Shown piece after piece: positions 1-8,426 of a stretch of 64,000 nt of DNA. The position numbers and the translations under genes are program-made. The notes beneath the pieces were generated by a model, which ran no database searches, had not been told where the DNA came from, and saw nothing but the letters and a program-made list of their open reading frames with translations. The DNA comes from Cryobacterium roopkundense (GTDB lineage Bacteria; Actinomycetota; Actinomycetes; Actinomycetales; Microbacteriaceae). Each line of letters opens with the position of its first letter. Position 1 is the first letter of the stretch. Location of the stretch: assembly GCF_014200405.1 (NCBI RefSeq), contig NZ_JACHBQ010000001.1:1612001-1676000 (forward strand), given 5' to 3'.

Positions 1-1497
1 CATGGACGGAAAGCGGCCCGGGGATTCGCCACGCTCGGTTCGATATAGCGGTTCGTCGAGCTTGAGGAGCAACTCCCGCGCAGCTCGTTCGATAAGTGGA
101 AGAGACAGGCGAGCCGAATCGGAGAAATTTCCGGCCCAATGCAACATGACCGAGTCGGCGAAACATTCAGCCAGCTCCGCATCAGCCGAGAACCTGTCCA
201 CTATGTAGCTGGCAATTTTGTCGGACGGCGGTGGGGAAAACCGATCACGAATATGCTGCAGTTCGAGTGCCAGAAGGATTGAAGACATGTTGAGCGTGAT
301 GGTCTCAACTCGAGTGGTCTCTTCAGCCATGAAATCCGCGTTAGTGCGCTCAGGAAGACCGTGTGAACCGTAGACCGTTCGAGTGATGAGTGCCCTTATC
401 GAGCCGGAAGCGGTGCGTTCTGCCGTTCTGATATTTGCTTCGTGGTCTCCGGATGGGCAGATGCCGGCGAAGAAAATCAGAAGTGCATGGTCCCATTTGC
501 GTGCACGACGGTATCGCCGAAGGTGCGCACGAAAGAGGTTCTTGGACATCGGCACATCAACACCAGCGGTTTTCCATCCCATCGATTCCTGACTAACGGA
601 CTGCATGATTAACACGGCGGCGGCTTTCAAATCGGCGAGACCATACGATTTGGCCAGGTCCGCGGCTGTTTGCGCGTGATGCATCTTTTGGATCCCGTGA
701 TCGGCAGAGTCGGCGAGCATCAAATATTGACTAACGTGCCAGCGCCTGGCGAGCTGCAACTCCCGGGGGTTCTCTGCGAGCCTTGCGATTGTTTGAGCAA
801 GCTCGTCGATGAATGAGATTGATGAATCTCCGATGGCAAAGAGAAGTTTCCGCAGGACCTCTCGCTCGCTGGGCCCAAGTAAGCCAGCGCGAGGGGGCGT
901 CGAAAGTGCGGATAAGAGAGTAAGTGCAGTGCCGCTCGTCGCCGGGTCGTTGACGAGCGCCTCGCTCTGACGAAGCATGGCTGCGCGGACGGGTAGTTCC
1001 TCCATCATTCCGCGAGAACGAGCGATATTGTTCGCTCGCGCGAGTGAAAGCGCGGCCTGAAATACGGGAATCTCTCCAGAGTCGGCAGCCTCCATGTAGG
1101 CCGCGATTGTGAAAGCAGCATGCGCCGGTGACGTTTTCACGCGTGCTGTCAGGAGGATATCGGCAATGTGTGCACGGAGTCCCTGGTTCTCCAGGACCGT
1201 GATTACTTGGGACCACAGGTCCCATGCGCTCGCTGGAGTCGCAGACATGGGACGCGTGGCAGTGAGGGGAAGCCCAGATTCCACGAGTTGGACGTCGCCC
1301 GAACTATCGAAGTCTTCCTGGAGCTCGTAGGCGAATATGAAGTCGATCTCTACCCGTAGGTCCTCGTCGAGGAGCTTGTACTGTTCGTCCAGCCAGAGGC
1401 GTTCCCAGACCATGATGAGGTCATCTCCGGAGTTCACGACTCTGTCGAGTAGTGGAGCGACGACGTGTACATGGGGCGGGACAAACTCGTAAACCAC
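1..1497 (-). CDS. DUF7380/DUF4209-type protein, 3' end beyond window
   Basis: An uninterrupted leftward reading frame of 499 codons starts at a GTG (1495-1497), preceded by a purine-rich AAGAGG a few bases upstream, and is still open at base 1. The N-terminal half is mostly helical with no obvious enzyme motif. The last visible residues, PLIERAARELLLKLDEP followed by YRTERGESPGRFPS, match the pattern I know from DUF4209 proteins, which usually carry an N-terminal DUF7380 domain and have been noted near defence genes. Biochemical function is unknown to me. It is divergent from the GTPase pseudogene at 1814. A later ATG (about residue 29) is a possible alternative start. The reading frame is directly seen; the family name rests on recalled motif similarity. 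Confidence 0.68.
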   Translation of the reverse strand, partial: MVYEFVPPHVHVVAPLLDRVVNSGDDLIMVWERLWLDEQYKLLDEDLRVEIDFIFAYELQEDFDSSGDVQLVESGLPLTATRPMSATPASAWDLWSQVITVLENQGLRAHIADILLTARVKTSPAHAAFTIAAYMEAADSGEIPVFQAALSLARANNIARSRGMMEELPVRAAMLRQSEALVNDPATSGTALTLLSALSTPPRAGLLGPSEREVLRKLLFAIGDSSISFIDELAQTIARLAENPRELQLARRWHVSQYLMLADSADHGIQKMHHAQTAADLAKSYGLADLKAAAVLIMQSVSQESMGWKTAGVDVPMSKNLFRAHLRRYRRARKWDHALLIFFAGICPSGDHEANIRTAERTASGSIRALITRTVYGSHGLPERTNADFMAEETTRVETITLNMSSILLALELQHIRDRFSPPPSDKIASYIVDRFSADAELAECFADSVMLHWAGNFSDSARLSLPLIERAARELLLKLDEPLYRTERGESPGRFPSM

Positions 1498-1813
1498 GAT
1501 TCCTCTTTCTCGATCGCTGTCGGTAGCGCGGTCGTTGGCGACGTGTCTCTGACCGCTGTAAACAAACGCAATTTACCTTCTCATACGGCGTATTGGGCAA
1601 GGGTGTTGTGACGGCAGATCCCGCCCTGCCTATGCCCCGGATCTTGCATCCGGGACACGATTGAGCGGCGTTCCTCGATACCGTTACCCACTACAAACAG
1701 TGCCAAATCACGGAGTGCCCCAAAGATGGGCCCCCGGTGCCATATCGTTGAGGCGAGGGGGCGGTTTCCACACCTATGTGCGAGATCGGGGTCCGTCAGA
1801 AAGAGCGTGTGCA
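1498..1813. other. Intergenic region between divergent genes
   Basis: About 316 bases between the divergent DUF4209-type gene and the GTPase pseudogene. It must hold promoters for both, but I see no convincing -35/-10 pair, operator palindrome or RNA gene. A frame open upstream of 1814 exists, but its residues before the ATG at 1814 look non-coding. Confidence 0.5.
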
Positions 1814-2943
1814 ATGACGGACAACGAATGGTCCGACGAGGATTTTCATAAGAAATGGCAAGAGCAGGCGGATCAGATGGGCCGCTTCAACTTGGCAATT
1901 TTCGGCAAAACAGGGGTCGGAAAATCCACCCTGATAAATGCAATCTTCGGTGAAGACGTCGCCCCGACCGGCGTCGGAGAACCGGTTACGATGGAAAATC
2001 ACCTCTATCTACACCGAGAGGGATTCCTCGGCCTCCTCGACACGCGTGGCCTTGAAATCGGTAAAGACACGGACACACTCATCGCTGAGCTCTCAACGTA
2101 TGTCCTGCGCATGCGCGAGAACCCACTGTCTGAGCAAATCCACGTGGCCTGGTACTGCGTACGCGCAACCGATCGCCGGTTTGAGGACACTGAGCGGAGT
2201 TCATACGTCGGCTACACAAGCTCGGGCTTCCAGTCGTGGCCGTTCTTACCCAAGTGCAATCGAGAGACGGCGAGTTGCACGGCGACGCAGTGGCACTGGC
2301 CGACCACATTGCCGAACTCGGGCTGCCGATCGTTGGTGGCCGCCCGATTATGGTGATGGCCGAGAGGGATAACTTCACTGGACAGGTCGAGCACGGCTTG
2401 AAGGACCTCCTGGATGCCACGTTTCGTGTTGCTCCGGAAGGCGTCGAGTTTGCCCTCGCTGCAGCGCAAAAAATCGATATGGGCCGAAAACGTCAACAGG
2501 CTAAGACCGCGGTCCGGTTGGCTGCGGCAGCGGCTCTGACGGTCGGCGCGATTCCCATTCCGGTCGCCGACGCTGGCGTACTAATTCCGATTCAACTCGG
2601 CATGATGGCGAGAGTTGCAGCAATCTATGGCGTCAAGGTGGAAACTGCCACGCTCGCAGCGGCCGTCGCGACGACGGTAGCTGCGGCGGCGGGAAGAAGC
2701 GCCGCTGTCGGCCTTCTGAAGCTGATCCCTGGCGCCGGGACGATTGTTGGGGGCACTATTTCCGCTGCCGTCGCGAGCACATTCACATTGGCCATTGGAT
2801 ACGCCTGGGCAGTTGTATGCGGCGAGCTCACACAGGGCAGGCTCAAGGGCGCCGATGGTGCGCTTGACAACGATATGGTGCGCGAACTGTTTCAAGCTCA
2901 GGTCGCACTCTGGTTCAAAACGGTGCGCGCAGGCAACGCGTAG
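1814..2943 (+). pseudogene. Frameshifted GTPase with DUF697-like tail
   Basis: The first part (from ATG 1814) has a P-loop GKTGVGKST at residues 31-39, a G3-type DTRGLE and the conserved WYCVRATDRRFEDTE stretch. Coherent sequence then leaves this frame and resumes in the next one as EFIRRLHKLGLPVVAVLTQVQ, ending at 2943 with the hydrophobic IPIPVADAGVLIPIQLGMMA segment typical of DUF697 proteins. One base appears to be missing between about 2192 and 2197 (GAG-CG-GAG where GAG-NCG-GAG is expected). Intact, it would be about 377 residues, an Era/dynamin-like GTPase with a membrane-associated tail. Either the gene is dead or this is a sequencing error; no slippery heptamer is visible at the site to suggest programmed shifting. 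It diverges from the DUF4209-type gene and converges on the conjugation block. Confidence 0.82.
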
Positions 2944-2975
2944 TTAGGTCCGAGGCCGCTAGAGGAGGAATTCGG

Positions 2976-3242
2976 CTAGAGAGTAGAACCGACGCCGAGA
3001 AGGAAGTTGACCCAGGCTACGCCGGCGCCCGCGAGGGCGGCTGATCCGCAGGCGACCCAGAGTCCGACGCGCCCTCGGGAGGCGGTCTGGAAGTTGCCAT
3101 TGGCCGCGGCGAGCGCCCAGGTTACGCCGCTGATGATCATCATGAGCACGGAGATGATCAGGACGATCATCAGCATCGCGCCGACGATGCTCTGCAAGTC
3201 TGCAGCGCCACGGACGGCGCCGAAGTCCGGGAAAACGTCCAT
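2976..3242 (-). CDS. DUF6112 family conjugation membrane protein
   Basis: An 88-residue protein beginning MDVFPDFGAVRGAADLQSIV, with two hydrophobic helices (about residues 18-42 and 60-85) joined by the polar loop ANGNFQTASRGRVGLW. This is the DUF6112 pattern found in actinobacterial conjugative elements next to the transfer peptidase and type IV secretion ATPases. The frame extends further upstream, but the ATG at 3240-3242 lies one base after the stop of the M23 peptidase gene, so it is the likely coupled start. A role as a small channel component, comparable to VirB2/VirB3-like pilin or membrane subunits, is inference. It is the last gene of the leftward block; the VirB4-like and coupling-protein genes that usually follow are not here. 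Confidence 0.85.
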   Translation of the reverse strand: MDVFPDFGAVRGAADLQSIVGAMLMIVLIISVLMMIISGVTWALAAANGNFQTASRGRVGLWVACGSAALAGAGVAWVNFLLGVGSTL

Positions 3243-3243
3243 G

Positions 3244-4404
3244 TCAGTGCGCCCTTCCGCATCCGGCCGCGGCGACCCCGGAATAGGCCGAGCCTGAGGC
3301 ATCGTGTTCGGCCAGCCAATTCAAGGCATTGACGGCGGGCTGGCTCGCGCCGCCCGGGTGGATCTCGAGGTGAAGGTGTAGGCCGGTTGACTTGCCGGCC
3401 GAACCGACGTCACCGATGTGCTGGCCGGCGGCGACAGCGTCGCCGGTCGCGACGTGGATGCCGGAGTCGTAGAGGTGGGCGTAGTAGGACGTGACGCGCT
3501 GGCCGCCGACAGTGTGTTCGATGGTGATCAGGCCGCCGTAGGTGCCCCGCTGCCCAGTAAAGCTGACGACGCCGTCAGCCACCGCGCGGATCGGAGTGTT
3601 CATTGGCGCCGCGAGGTCGCTGCCCGAGTGGAACTTCCGCGCGCCGCTGTACGGGTCGATGCGCCATCCGAAGCTATCCGTGTTTGTGTACGTGCCAGCG
3701 GGAAGCGGGAACACCACACGCGCGGTCTCTGTAATGGTCAATCCAGATCCAACCGCGGTCGCCGAGGGCGCCTGAGTGAGCGCGGCGAGGATCGACTCAG
3801 CGACGGGCTGGTAGTTCTGGTACCGATCCGGGTAGGCGCTGACCTCGACGGCCTGCGCGACTGCGCTCGGGTCGAGCGCCTGCCACCCGGCGATGTCGAG
3901 CAACCCACGTGGCGAACCGGCGTTGGGGCCCGAGGGCCCTCCGAAGAATGCCTGTGCCTGATACTCCGGGCTCATGAGCTCGGCCACCGTTCCCCAGCCT
4001 GAAACCGGGCGCATCTGGAAGAGGCCCAGGGAATCGTGATCGGAGCCCACCCCGTCGTTCGCATACCCCGCGGACTCCGGATACGCGCTGGGGTTGGCGA
4101 GCATGCGCAGCGTCGATTCGGTGAGCGCGGCCATCAACGCTATGAGCACACCGGGTCGCCCCAGGTCGGCGTAACGCGCGCCGACCGTCATGATCGTTGC
4201 GGCATGGGTCAGCTGGGTCCTGTTCAGGGTGGTCGATCGGCCGTCTCGGGTTCGAGCCGCAAGAGTGTCAGGGATGCTGCCGACGAGGAGCGATCCCGAT
4301 CCGCAGGAGCTCGAAGCGGGATTTGTGATCGCGGCAACGCCCACCAGCCCGACCAGTGGGCCGACGATCACGAGCACCGCGACGAGGCCGATGAGCTTCT
4401 TCAT
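3244..4404 (-). CDS. M23 peptidase with lytic-transglycosylase-like domain
   Basis: A 386-residue cell-wall hydrolase for DNA transfer. An N-terminal signal or anchor helix (residues about 4-27) places it outside the membrane. Residues about 60-210 resemble a lysozyme/transglycosylase fold (Glu in ALTESTL near 96, then SLGLFQMRP near 126-133). Residues about 230-350 are an M23 endopeptidase with the zinc motifs HSGSDLAAP (His259, Asp263), YYAHL (His310) and HLHLEIH (His343, His345). Two-domain enzymes of this kind are standard in actinobacterial conjugation operons, where they open peptidoglycan locally. The start follows the 4414-5067 gene by 9 bases and the stop is one base from the DUF6112 start. 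All metal ligands are present, so it is probably active. Confidence 0.93.
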   Translation of the reverse strand: MKKLIGLVAVLVIVGPLVGLVGVAAITNPASSSCGSGSLLVGSIPDTLAARTRDGRSTTLNRTQLTHAATIMTVGARYADLGRPGVLIALMAALTESTLRMLANPSAYPESAGYANDGVGSDHDSLGLFQMRPVSGWGTVAELMSPEYQAQAFFGGPSGPNAGSPRGLLDIAGWQALDPSAVAQAVEVSAYPDRYQNYQPVAESILAALTQAPSATAVGSGLTITETARVVFPLPAGTYTNTDSFGWRIDPYSGARKFHSGSDLAAPMNTPIRAVADGVVSFTGQRGTYGGLITIEHTVGGQRVTSYYAHLYDSGIHVATGDAVAAGQHIGDVGSAGKSTGLHLHLEIHPGGASQPAVNALNWLAEHDASGSAYSGVAAAGCGRAH

Positions 4405-4413
4405 CGGTCGGCC

Positions 4414-5067
4414 TCACTCCAGGGGGCGGTCGGGCTGGGACAGCCGCAGGAGCGTGCACGTCTCCTCGGCTGAGCACACGACGAAGACCGTGAAGGTCAC
4501 CTGTCTCTCCGTGTCCAGGGCCTGCGTGTTCCACGTGCCGGCTCGATAGCGGGTTCCCGACACGGTGAAAGCCCTCGTGCCCGGCGGTATCTGCCCTGCG
4601 GAGGCCTGCTCGAGCGCGGTCGACCAGGCGGCGGGCACCACGACCGATTCGACTTCGATCCATTGCCGGGTGCCATAGGTGGTGAGTTGCTGCCAGATCG
4701 GGGCGGCCGGGAAGTAGCCCCGAACGTCGGATGCCACTGCAGGGGCATCATCCGTGTCGGCGACGTCGACGAGCACCTGGGCCCAGTCGGAGAGGCCAAC
4801 GTGGTACCGCGTGTCCCAATTGAACAGGGCGCGGGCAACGCTGCGTGTGAACAGCTCGGGGTCTGTCGTCGCCAGAACGGGCGGCGGCTGCTCGGGGTTG
4901 GCCGTGGGCGTTGGTGAAGCGGATGCCACCGGCGTCGGCCGTGGGGCCTCACTCGGCTTGTCGGGGCCGCGGAATAGCCCGAACAGGCCGACGACGATGA
5001 GTATGAGCAAAGCGAGGCCGCCGCTGACGATCGCGATGACCAGGCGGCGACGGTGGGTGCAATGCAT
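4414..5067 (-). CDS. Membrane-anchored conjugation-block protein, uncharacterised
   Basis: A 217-residue protein starting MHCTHRRRLVIAIVSGG at 5067. The frame is open further upstream, but this ATG has a strong ribosome site (AGAGGAG, 6 bases upstream) and the upstream residues look non-coding. One transmembrane helix (about residues 9-30) is followed by a Pro/Ala/Ser/Thr-rich linker (about 35-65) and a soluble extracytoplasmic domain with WDTRYHVGLSDWAQVLVDV. I recognise no enzyme motif. Topology and position, between the ParB-like gene and the M23 peptidase, fit a bitopic scaffold of the secretion channel (compare TcpC/VirB8-like proteins), but that comparison is inference. Confidence 0.8.
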   Translation of the reverse strand: MHCTHRRRLVIAIVSGGLALLILIVVGLFGLFRGPDKPSEAPRPTPVASASPTPTANPEQPPPVLATTDPELFTRSVARALFNWDTRYHVGLSDWAQVLVDVADTDDAPAVASDVRGYFPAAPIWQQLTTYGTRQWIEVESVVVPAAWSTALEQASAGQIPPGTRAFTVSGTRYRAGTWNTQALDTERQVTFTVFVVCSAEETCTLLRLSQPDRPLE

Positions 5068-5101
5068 TGTGGTCTCCTCTGGGTCAGGGCGGCGGGTTGC
5101 C

Positions 5102-6184
5102 TTATCGAGCAAGTGATCGTGCCGGCAACAGGGCAACTGCGGGGGAGTCGTCACGAAGGGAGCGCATCCGCTCGGCGAAGGCGATGGTGCCGGCGAGCGT
5201 CGCTTCGAACTGCTGCCATTGCTCATCGGTGAGTTCGGACACGATCTCTGCGTAGTCGTAGTGGAGCCACCATTCGTGCAGGTCGTTCCACAGGAACACG
5301 AACGATCGCACAGGCAGCCGTGAGTGGCTGGAGGCAACCGGCCGCGTGTTCCGAGCCTTCGTCGCTGTCTTGGCACGGGAGAGCGCTTCCTTAGCGAGCT
5401 TTTCGAGTTCGATGTCGGTCTGGGTGTTCTCGGCGGCGTGTACACGTGACGCTCCTGCCGATGCGGCATGACGGATGCCCGCGGGCTGCGCCGCATCCGC
5501 TGCCAGTTGCTCGAGTTCGGCGAAAGCCAGCTGAGTCTTCATGCGACGGTGTGCCGCGGCGACGGAGCCTCCGTCGCTGATCAGGTCGAGCTCAGTGGAC
5601 GCGAGACGGCGGAGTGCCTCGTCCTGACTGTCATCGGCAACGATGCCCTGCAAGTAGCCGATGCGCTCGAGCGTCGTGTACGAACGTGTCCCGGTCACGA
5701 GGAGAGCGGCTTGCGCCCGGGCATAGCCATCGAGAGAGGTCACCGGCGCTGCCACGGTGGCAGCGCCGTCTGATCGGGGATTTCCCTGCTCCACACCGAA
5801 TCGTGACGCTACCTGACGACGCCGTGCGTCCTCGGCCAGGAGCATCTTCACCTCGCGATACAGGGTGGCCGCTTCGGTCGGGCTGAGGGTCTTGTGCAGC
5901 GCGTTGTCGTCTTGCTCCGCGAGTAGCTGGGCGAGTCCGTCTGAGATGCCGGAGCGAACCCACACGTTGAGCTTGCGCACCCCAAGCTGCCGGAGAGCGG
6001 CCAGGCGGCGGGCACCGCAGACGAGGGTGCCGTCGGGCGTCACGGTGATCGGCTGCAGCAGTCCCTGCTTCTCGATCGAAGCAGCCAAGGCGTCGATGTC
6101 GCCGAAGTCGGTGCGGTGCCGCGAACCTATCCGGATGGAGTCGATCGACCGCTCAAGTTCGATGTGACCCGGCGTGCTGATCAT
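5102..6184 (-). CDS. ParB/RepB-like nuclease-domain protein
   Basis: A 360-residue protein with an N-terminal ParB (ParB/Srx) domain: residues 10-68 contain SIRIGSRHRTDFGDIDALAA, then GLLQPITVTPDG and CGARRLAALRQLG, the CTP-binding/ParB box II pattern. The middle (about 85-230) is helical and the C-terminal third ends in a WNDLHEWWLHYDYAEIV segment. In conjugative elements such proteins assist element maintenance or partition by binding a centromere-like site; no parA and no obvious parS are seen here. The ATG overlaps the stop of the upstream gene (4-base ATGA overlap), so the two are translationally coupled. Confidence 0.9.
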   Translation of the reverse strand: MISTPGHIELERSIDSIRIGSRHRTDFGDIDALAASIEKQGLLQPITVTPDGTLVCGARRLAALRQLGVRKLNVWVRSGISDGLAQLLAEQDDNALHKTLSPTEAATLYREVKMLLAEDARRRQVASRFGVEQGNPRSDGAATVAAPVTSLDGYARAQAALLVTGTRSYTTLERIGYLQGIVADDSQDEALRRLASTELDLISDGGSVAAAHRRMKTQLAFAELEQLAADAAQPAGIRHAASAGASRVHAAENTQTDIELEKLAKEALSRAKTATKARNTRPVASSHSRLPVRSFVFLWNDLHEWWLHYDYAEIVSELTDEQWQQFEATLAGTIAFAERMRSLRDDSPAVALLPARSLAR

Positions 6185-7005
6185 ACCCGCGCTCCGGGGG
6201 CGTTGTTGACGATGTCGGAGACCAGGTCGTCGTCGTGGAACAGGGCCCGCAGCGGTTCGCCGAGGAGTAAGCGAAGCAGGATGCCGTGGCCGGCCTTGGT
6301 GTGCACCTGCAACGGGTTGCCGTTACCCAGGAGCGCCCGGAGCATCGCCATCCAGGCTCGCTGCGGGAGGTCGAGCAGCGCGCGGGCGGGATAGTCGCGG
6401 CGTAGGGCTTCGTAAGCGGATGCTCGAGAGGGTGCGTCCGCGAGTCGGCCGCAGACGTACTCGACGCCGCTGCGGGCGCGATCTGCTGGCCAGTCGAGCA
6501 AAGTGAACATCATGATCGCGTCCTCGACCGCTGCGGCGACTTCGACCACTGGCGCTTCTTCAGGCTGCGCGTCGGTCGTGCTGAAGGCGGGGTGGTAGTC
6601 GGTCAGGGCGTGCTCGCGATCGCTGAAGCGTTCTGCGTCGTGGAACGCGGAGACCTTGGGCCGGCGTGCCTGGTGTACGGAGCACAGGAGCCCTTGGGCG
6701 CGTTCCTCTGCGATGCAGGTCACCTGCACGGCTCGGGTGACCATCGCCCACGGGTCGTCGGCGCGCAGTGTTGACGGTGCCCGCATGGCATCGTAGGCTG
6801 CCGCCGCTGCCTCCCACGGATCCAGGCCGTGCTTTCGGGCCAACCCGGCGTAGCGCCGAGCGGCGAAGTGCATGAGTTCGGATGCCTCGGGGTCCGAGCG
6901 CCAGCGGACGCCGCCGTCCGCTTGAAGTCGAGCCAGCAAGAGTCGAAGACCTTCGGAGTCGCGGAACGACTTCGACCCCTTCTCTCGCTGCGTGTGCCAG
7001 TCCAT
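6181..7005 (-). CDS. Conserved element protein, function unknown
   Basis: A 274-residue protein. I chose the ATG at 7003-7005 (MDWHTQREKGSKSFRDS) because it has an excellent ribosome site (GGAGG, 7 bases upstream); an open extension to 7059 lacks one. It is soluble, rich in Ala and Arg, with no membrane segment and no motif I recognise. The motif HGLDPWEAAAAAYDAMR and the tail RALFHDDDLVSDIVNNAPG suggest a folded helical protein rather than a chance frame. Coupling to parB by a 4-base overlap suggests a shared role in maintenance or replication of the element. Confidence 0.8.
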   Translation of the reverse strand: MDWHTQREKGSKSFRDSEGLRLLLARLQADGGVRWRSDPEASELMHFAARRYAGLARKHGLDPWEAAAAAYDAMRAPSTLRADDPWAMVTRAVQVTCIAEERAQGLLCSVHQARRPKVSAFHDAERFSDREHALTDYHPAFSTTDAQPEEAPVVEVAAAVEDAIMMFTLLDWPADRARSGVEYVCGRLADAPSRASAYEALRRDYPARALLDLPQRAWMAMLRALLGNGNPLQVHTKAGHGILLRLLLGEPLRALFHDDDLVSDIVNNAPGARV

Positions 7006-7061
7006 GGCGGTACCTCCTGTCGAATAAATGCGTGTTGTTTCGCTCAACAGGATGCGCATGA

Positions 7062-7436
7062 TCAGATCCGTCCGAGCCCGTGTCGGGACATCGGTGGACG
7101 CTCTGGCGACTGCCCGAACTCGGAGAGGGGAGGCAGCCGGTCGGCACGTTCGCGCATCGCCCGACGGGCGTTGGACGGGCCCCGTCGCAGCCGCCGAGCG
7201 AGCTCGGTCTCGAAATCGAGGCCGCGACCGGCAATGCGACCGGTACCGATGCTCAGTAAATCCGAGGCCCGAACCCAGTCCAGGCCCGGGCGGGCGGCAC
7301 GCCTCTCGGGCATTATTGCGCGGGTGGGCCGTGGATCGGCGATGCCGCCGTGGGCCAACGGTACGTGGGCAGAGGCCTCTCCGTCGATGGCAAGGCTCGG
7401 TGCGCGGCGTGACTCCTCGAAGTCGTCTTCGTCCAT
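7062..7436 (-). CDS. Small uncharacterised element protein
   Basis: A 124-residue Arg-rich soluble protein starting MDEDDFEESRRAPSLAIDGE, with a ribosome site AGAGAAGG just upstream of the ATG. No domain recognised. It lies in the same leftward operon, 56 bases before the next gene and 90 bases after the primase-polymerase stop. The acidic N-terminus and basic C-terminus (RRLRRGPSNARRAMRERADR) could suit a DNA- or protein-binding accessory factor, but nothing firm can be said. Confidence 0.6.
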   Translation of the reverse strand: MDEDDFEESRRAPSLAIDGEASAHVPLAHGGIADPRPTRAIMPERRAARPGLDWVRASDLLSIGTGRIAGRGLDFETELARRLRRGPSNARRAMRERADRLPPLSEFGQSPERPPMSRHGLGRI

Positions 7437-7526
7437 GGCCTTCTCTCTTTCACGTTGGTCTTCTTAACAGCAGGAGCGACGACGCTTACCCAGAACCAGC
7501 GCGGCACATGCTCGACGGATGCTTCG

Positions 7527-8426
7527 TCACACCAGGCATTGTCCGTCACCTCGTCTGCTGCCCAGGGGTGTTTGGTCGCGCCACTGGGCTCCGGCAGCGG
7601 GGGGTTGATTCTCCGTGGCGCGTCGATTTGCCGATCTGATCGTGACGGCAATCTCCGTCTCCTCGAGGCCGGCGCTCTGGGCAGCCGGGGCGAGCGCTGC
7701 TTCGACGGCGGCGGGAGTGAAGCCGGCTTCGGTGAGTCGGCAGGCGGCCCAGAACAGTCCGCTGTTGCGCTCGCCTTCCTGCAGCTTGCCCACCCACTGC
7801 GCTAGCCGGGTCGGCTTGAGTACGCCTGCTGTCCCTGGCCGCGCCATCGCTCGGGGCGCGTGCGGGTCGACGAAATTCCGTAGGGCCGCGGCATCCACTG
7901 GCTTCGAGCCCCCTTCAGTCAGCGTGACGAGGCGATAGCCCACTCGGCCGTTCTCCCGCAGAAGGGTAGAGGGAGGCACGACCACGTAGCCGCCATTGCC
8001 CCGAAAATCGATGTGCGCAGCCGCAGCCTGCCAACAGCGTTGCGGCCGGGCAGCGGATGCCGGGAAATAGACGTGCATGCCCCCGGATGGAGTGCGCACC
8101 CGGGCAAGATCTCCGTCGACGAGCCCGGCGACGCTGGCGCGCTCGAAAGCGTCGAAGCCTGAAATGGTGTGTGCCACGTCGATGTCTACGACGTCGACAC
8201 CTGACGGGCTGCCGGTGGGCATTCCGATGTTCGCGCGGGGCCAGCGAGCCCACCACGCGCCGACCTGGTCGAGGTCGCGGCTCGCGTCGTTGAACCCCGC
8301 AGCGGTGAGCGGACGCTTGCCGTCGCGTACACACGGGAAGATCGGGATGCCCGCCCGGGCGAACACGAGGGCGGCGTCCCGTGTGGTGAGTCGGTTCGTG
8401 TCGATGAGTACCTCGGCGATATCCAT
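7527..8426 (-). CDS. Bifunctional DNA primase/polymerase (prim-pol)
   Basis: A 299-residue archaeo-eukaryotic primase-polymerase. Visible signatures are AGIPIFPCVRDGKRPLTAAGF near the N-terminus, the catalytic-type VVDIDV acidic pair, TPSGGMHVYFPA and IDFRGNGGYVVVPPS, all characteristic of the Prim-Pol family (pfam09250). The C-terminal 80 residues form a short helical region like the primase C-terminal domain. It would prime or copy element DNA during transfer or extrachromosomal replication. The start shares one base with the stop of the ArdC-like gene (TGATG), so the two are coupled. The usual helicase partner of replicative prim-pols is not adjacent. Confidence 0.9.
   Translation of the reverse strand: MDIAEVLIDTNRLTTRDAALVFARAGIPIFPCVRDGKRPLTAAGFNDASRDLDQVGAWWARWPRANIGMPTGSPSGVDVVDIDVAHTISGFDAFERASVAGLVDGDLARVRTPSGGMHVYFPASAARPQRCWQAAAAHIDFRGNGGYVVVPPSTLLRENGRVGYRLVTLTEGGSKPVDAAALRNFVDPHAPRAMARPGTAGVLKPTRLAQWVGKLQEGERNSGLFWAACRLTEAGFTPAAVEAALAPAAQSAGLEETEIAVTIRSANRRATENQPPAAGAQWRDQTPLGSRRGDGQCLV

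Noticed and set aside
731..1225. Leftward 164-codon frame inside the DUF4209-type gene
   Set aside because: Patternless; another leftward frame is open through all 499 codons with protein-like sequence.
2190..2200. Programmed frameshift in the GTPase
   Set aside because: No slippery heptamer or downstream structure is evident; a simple one-base loss explains it better.
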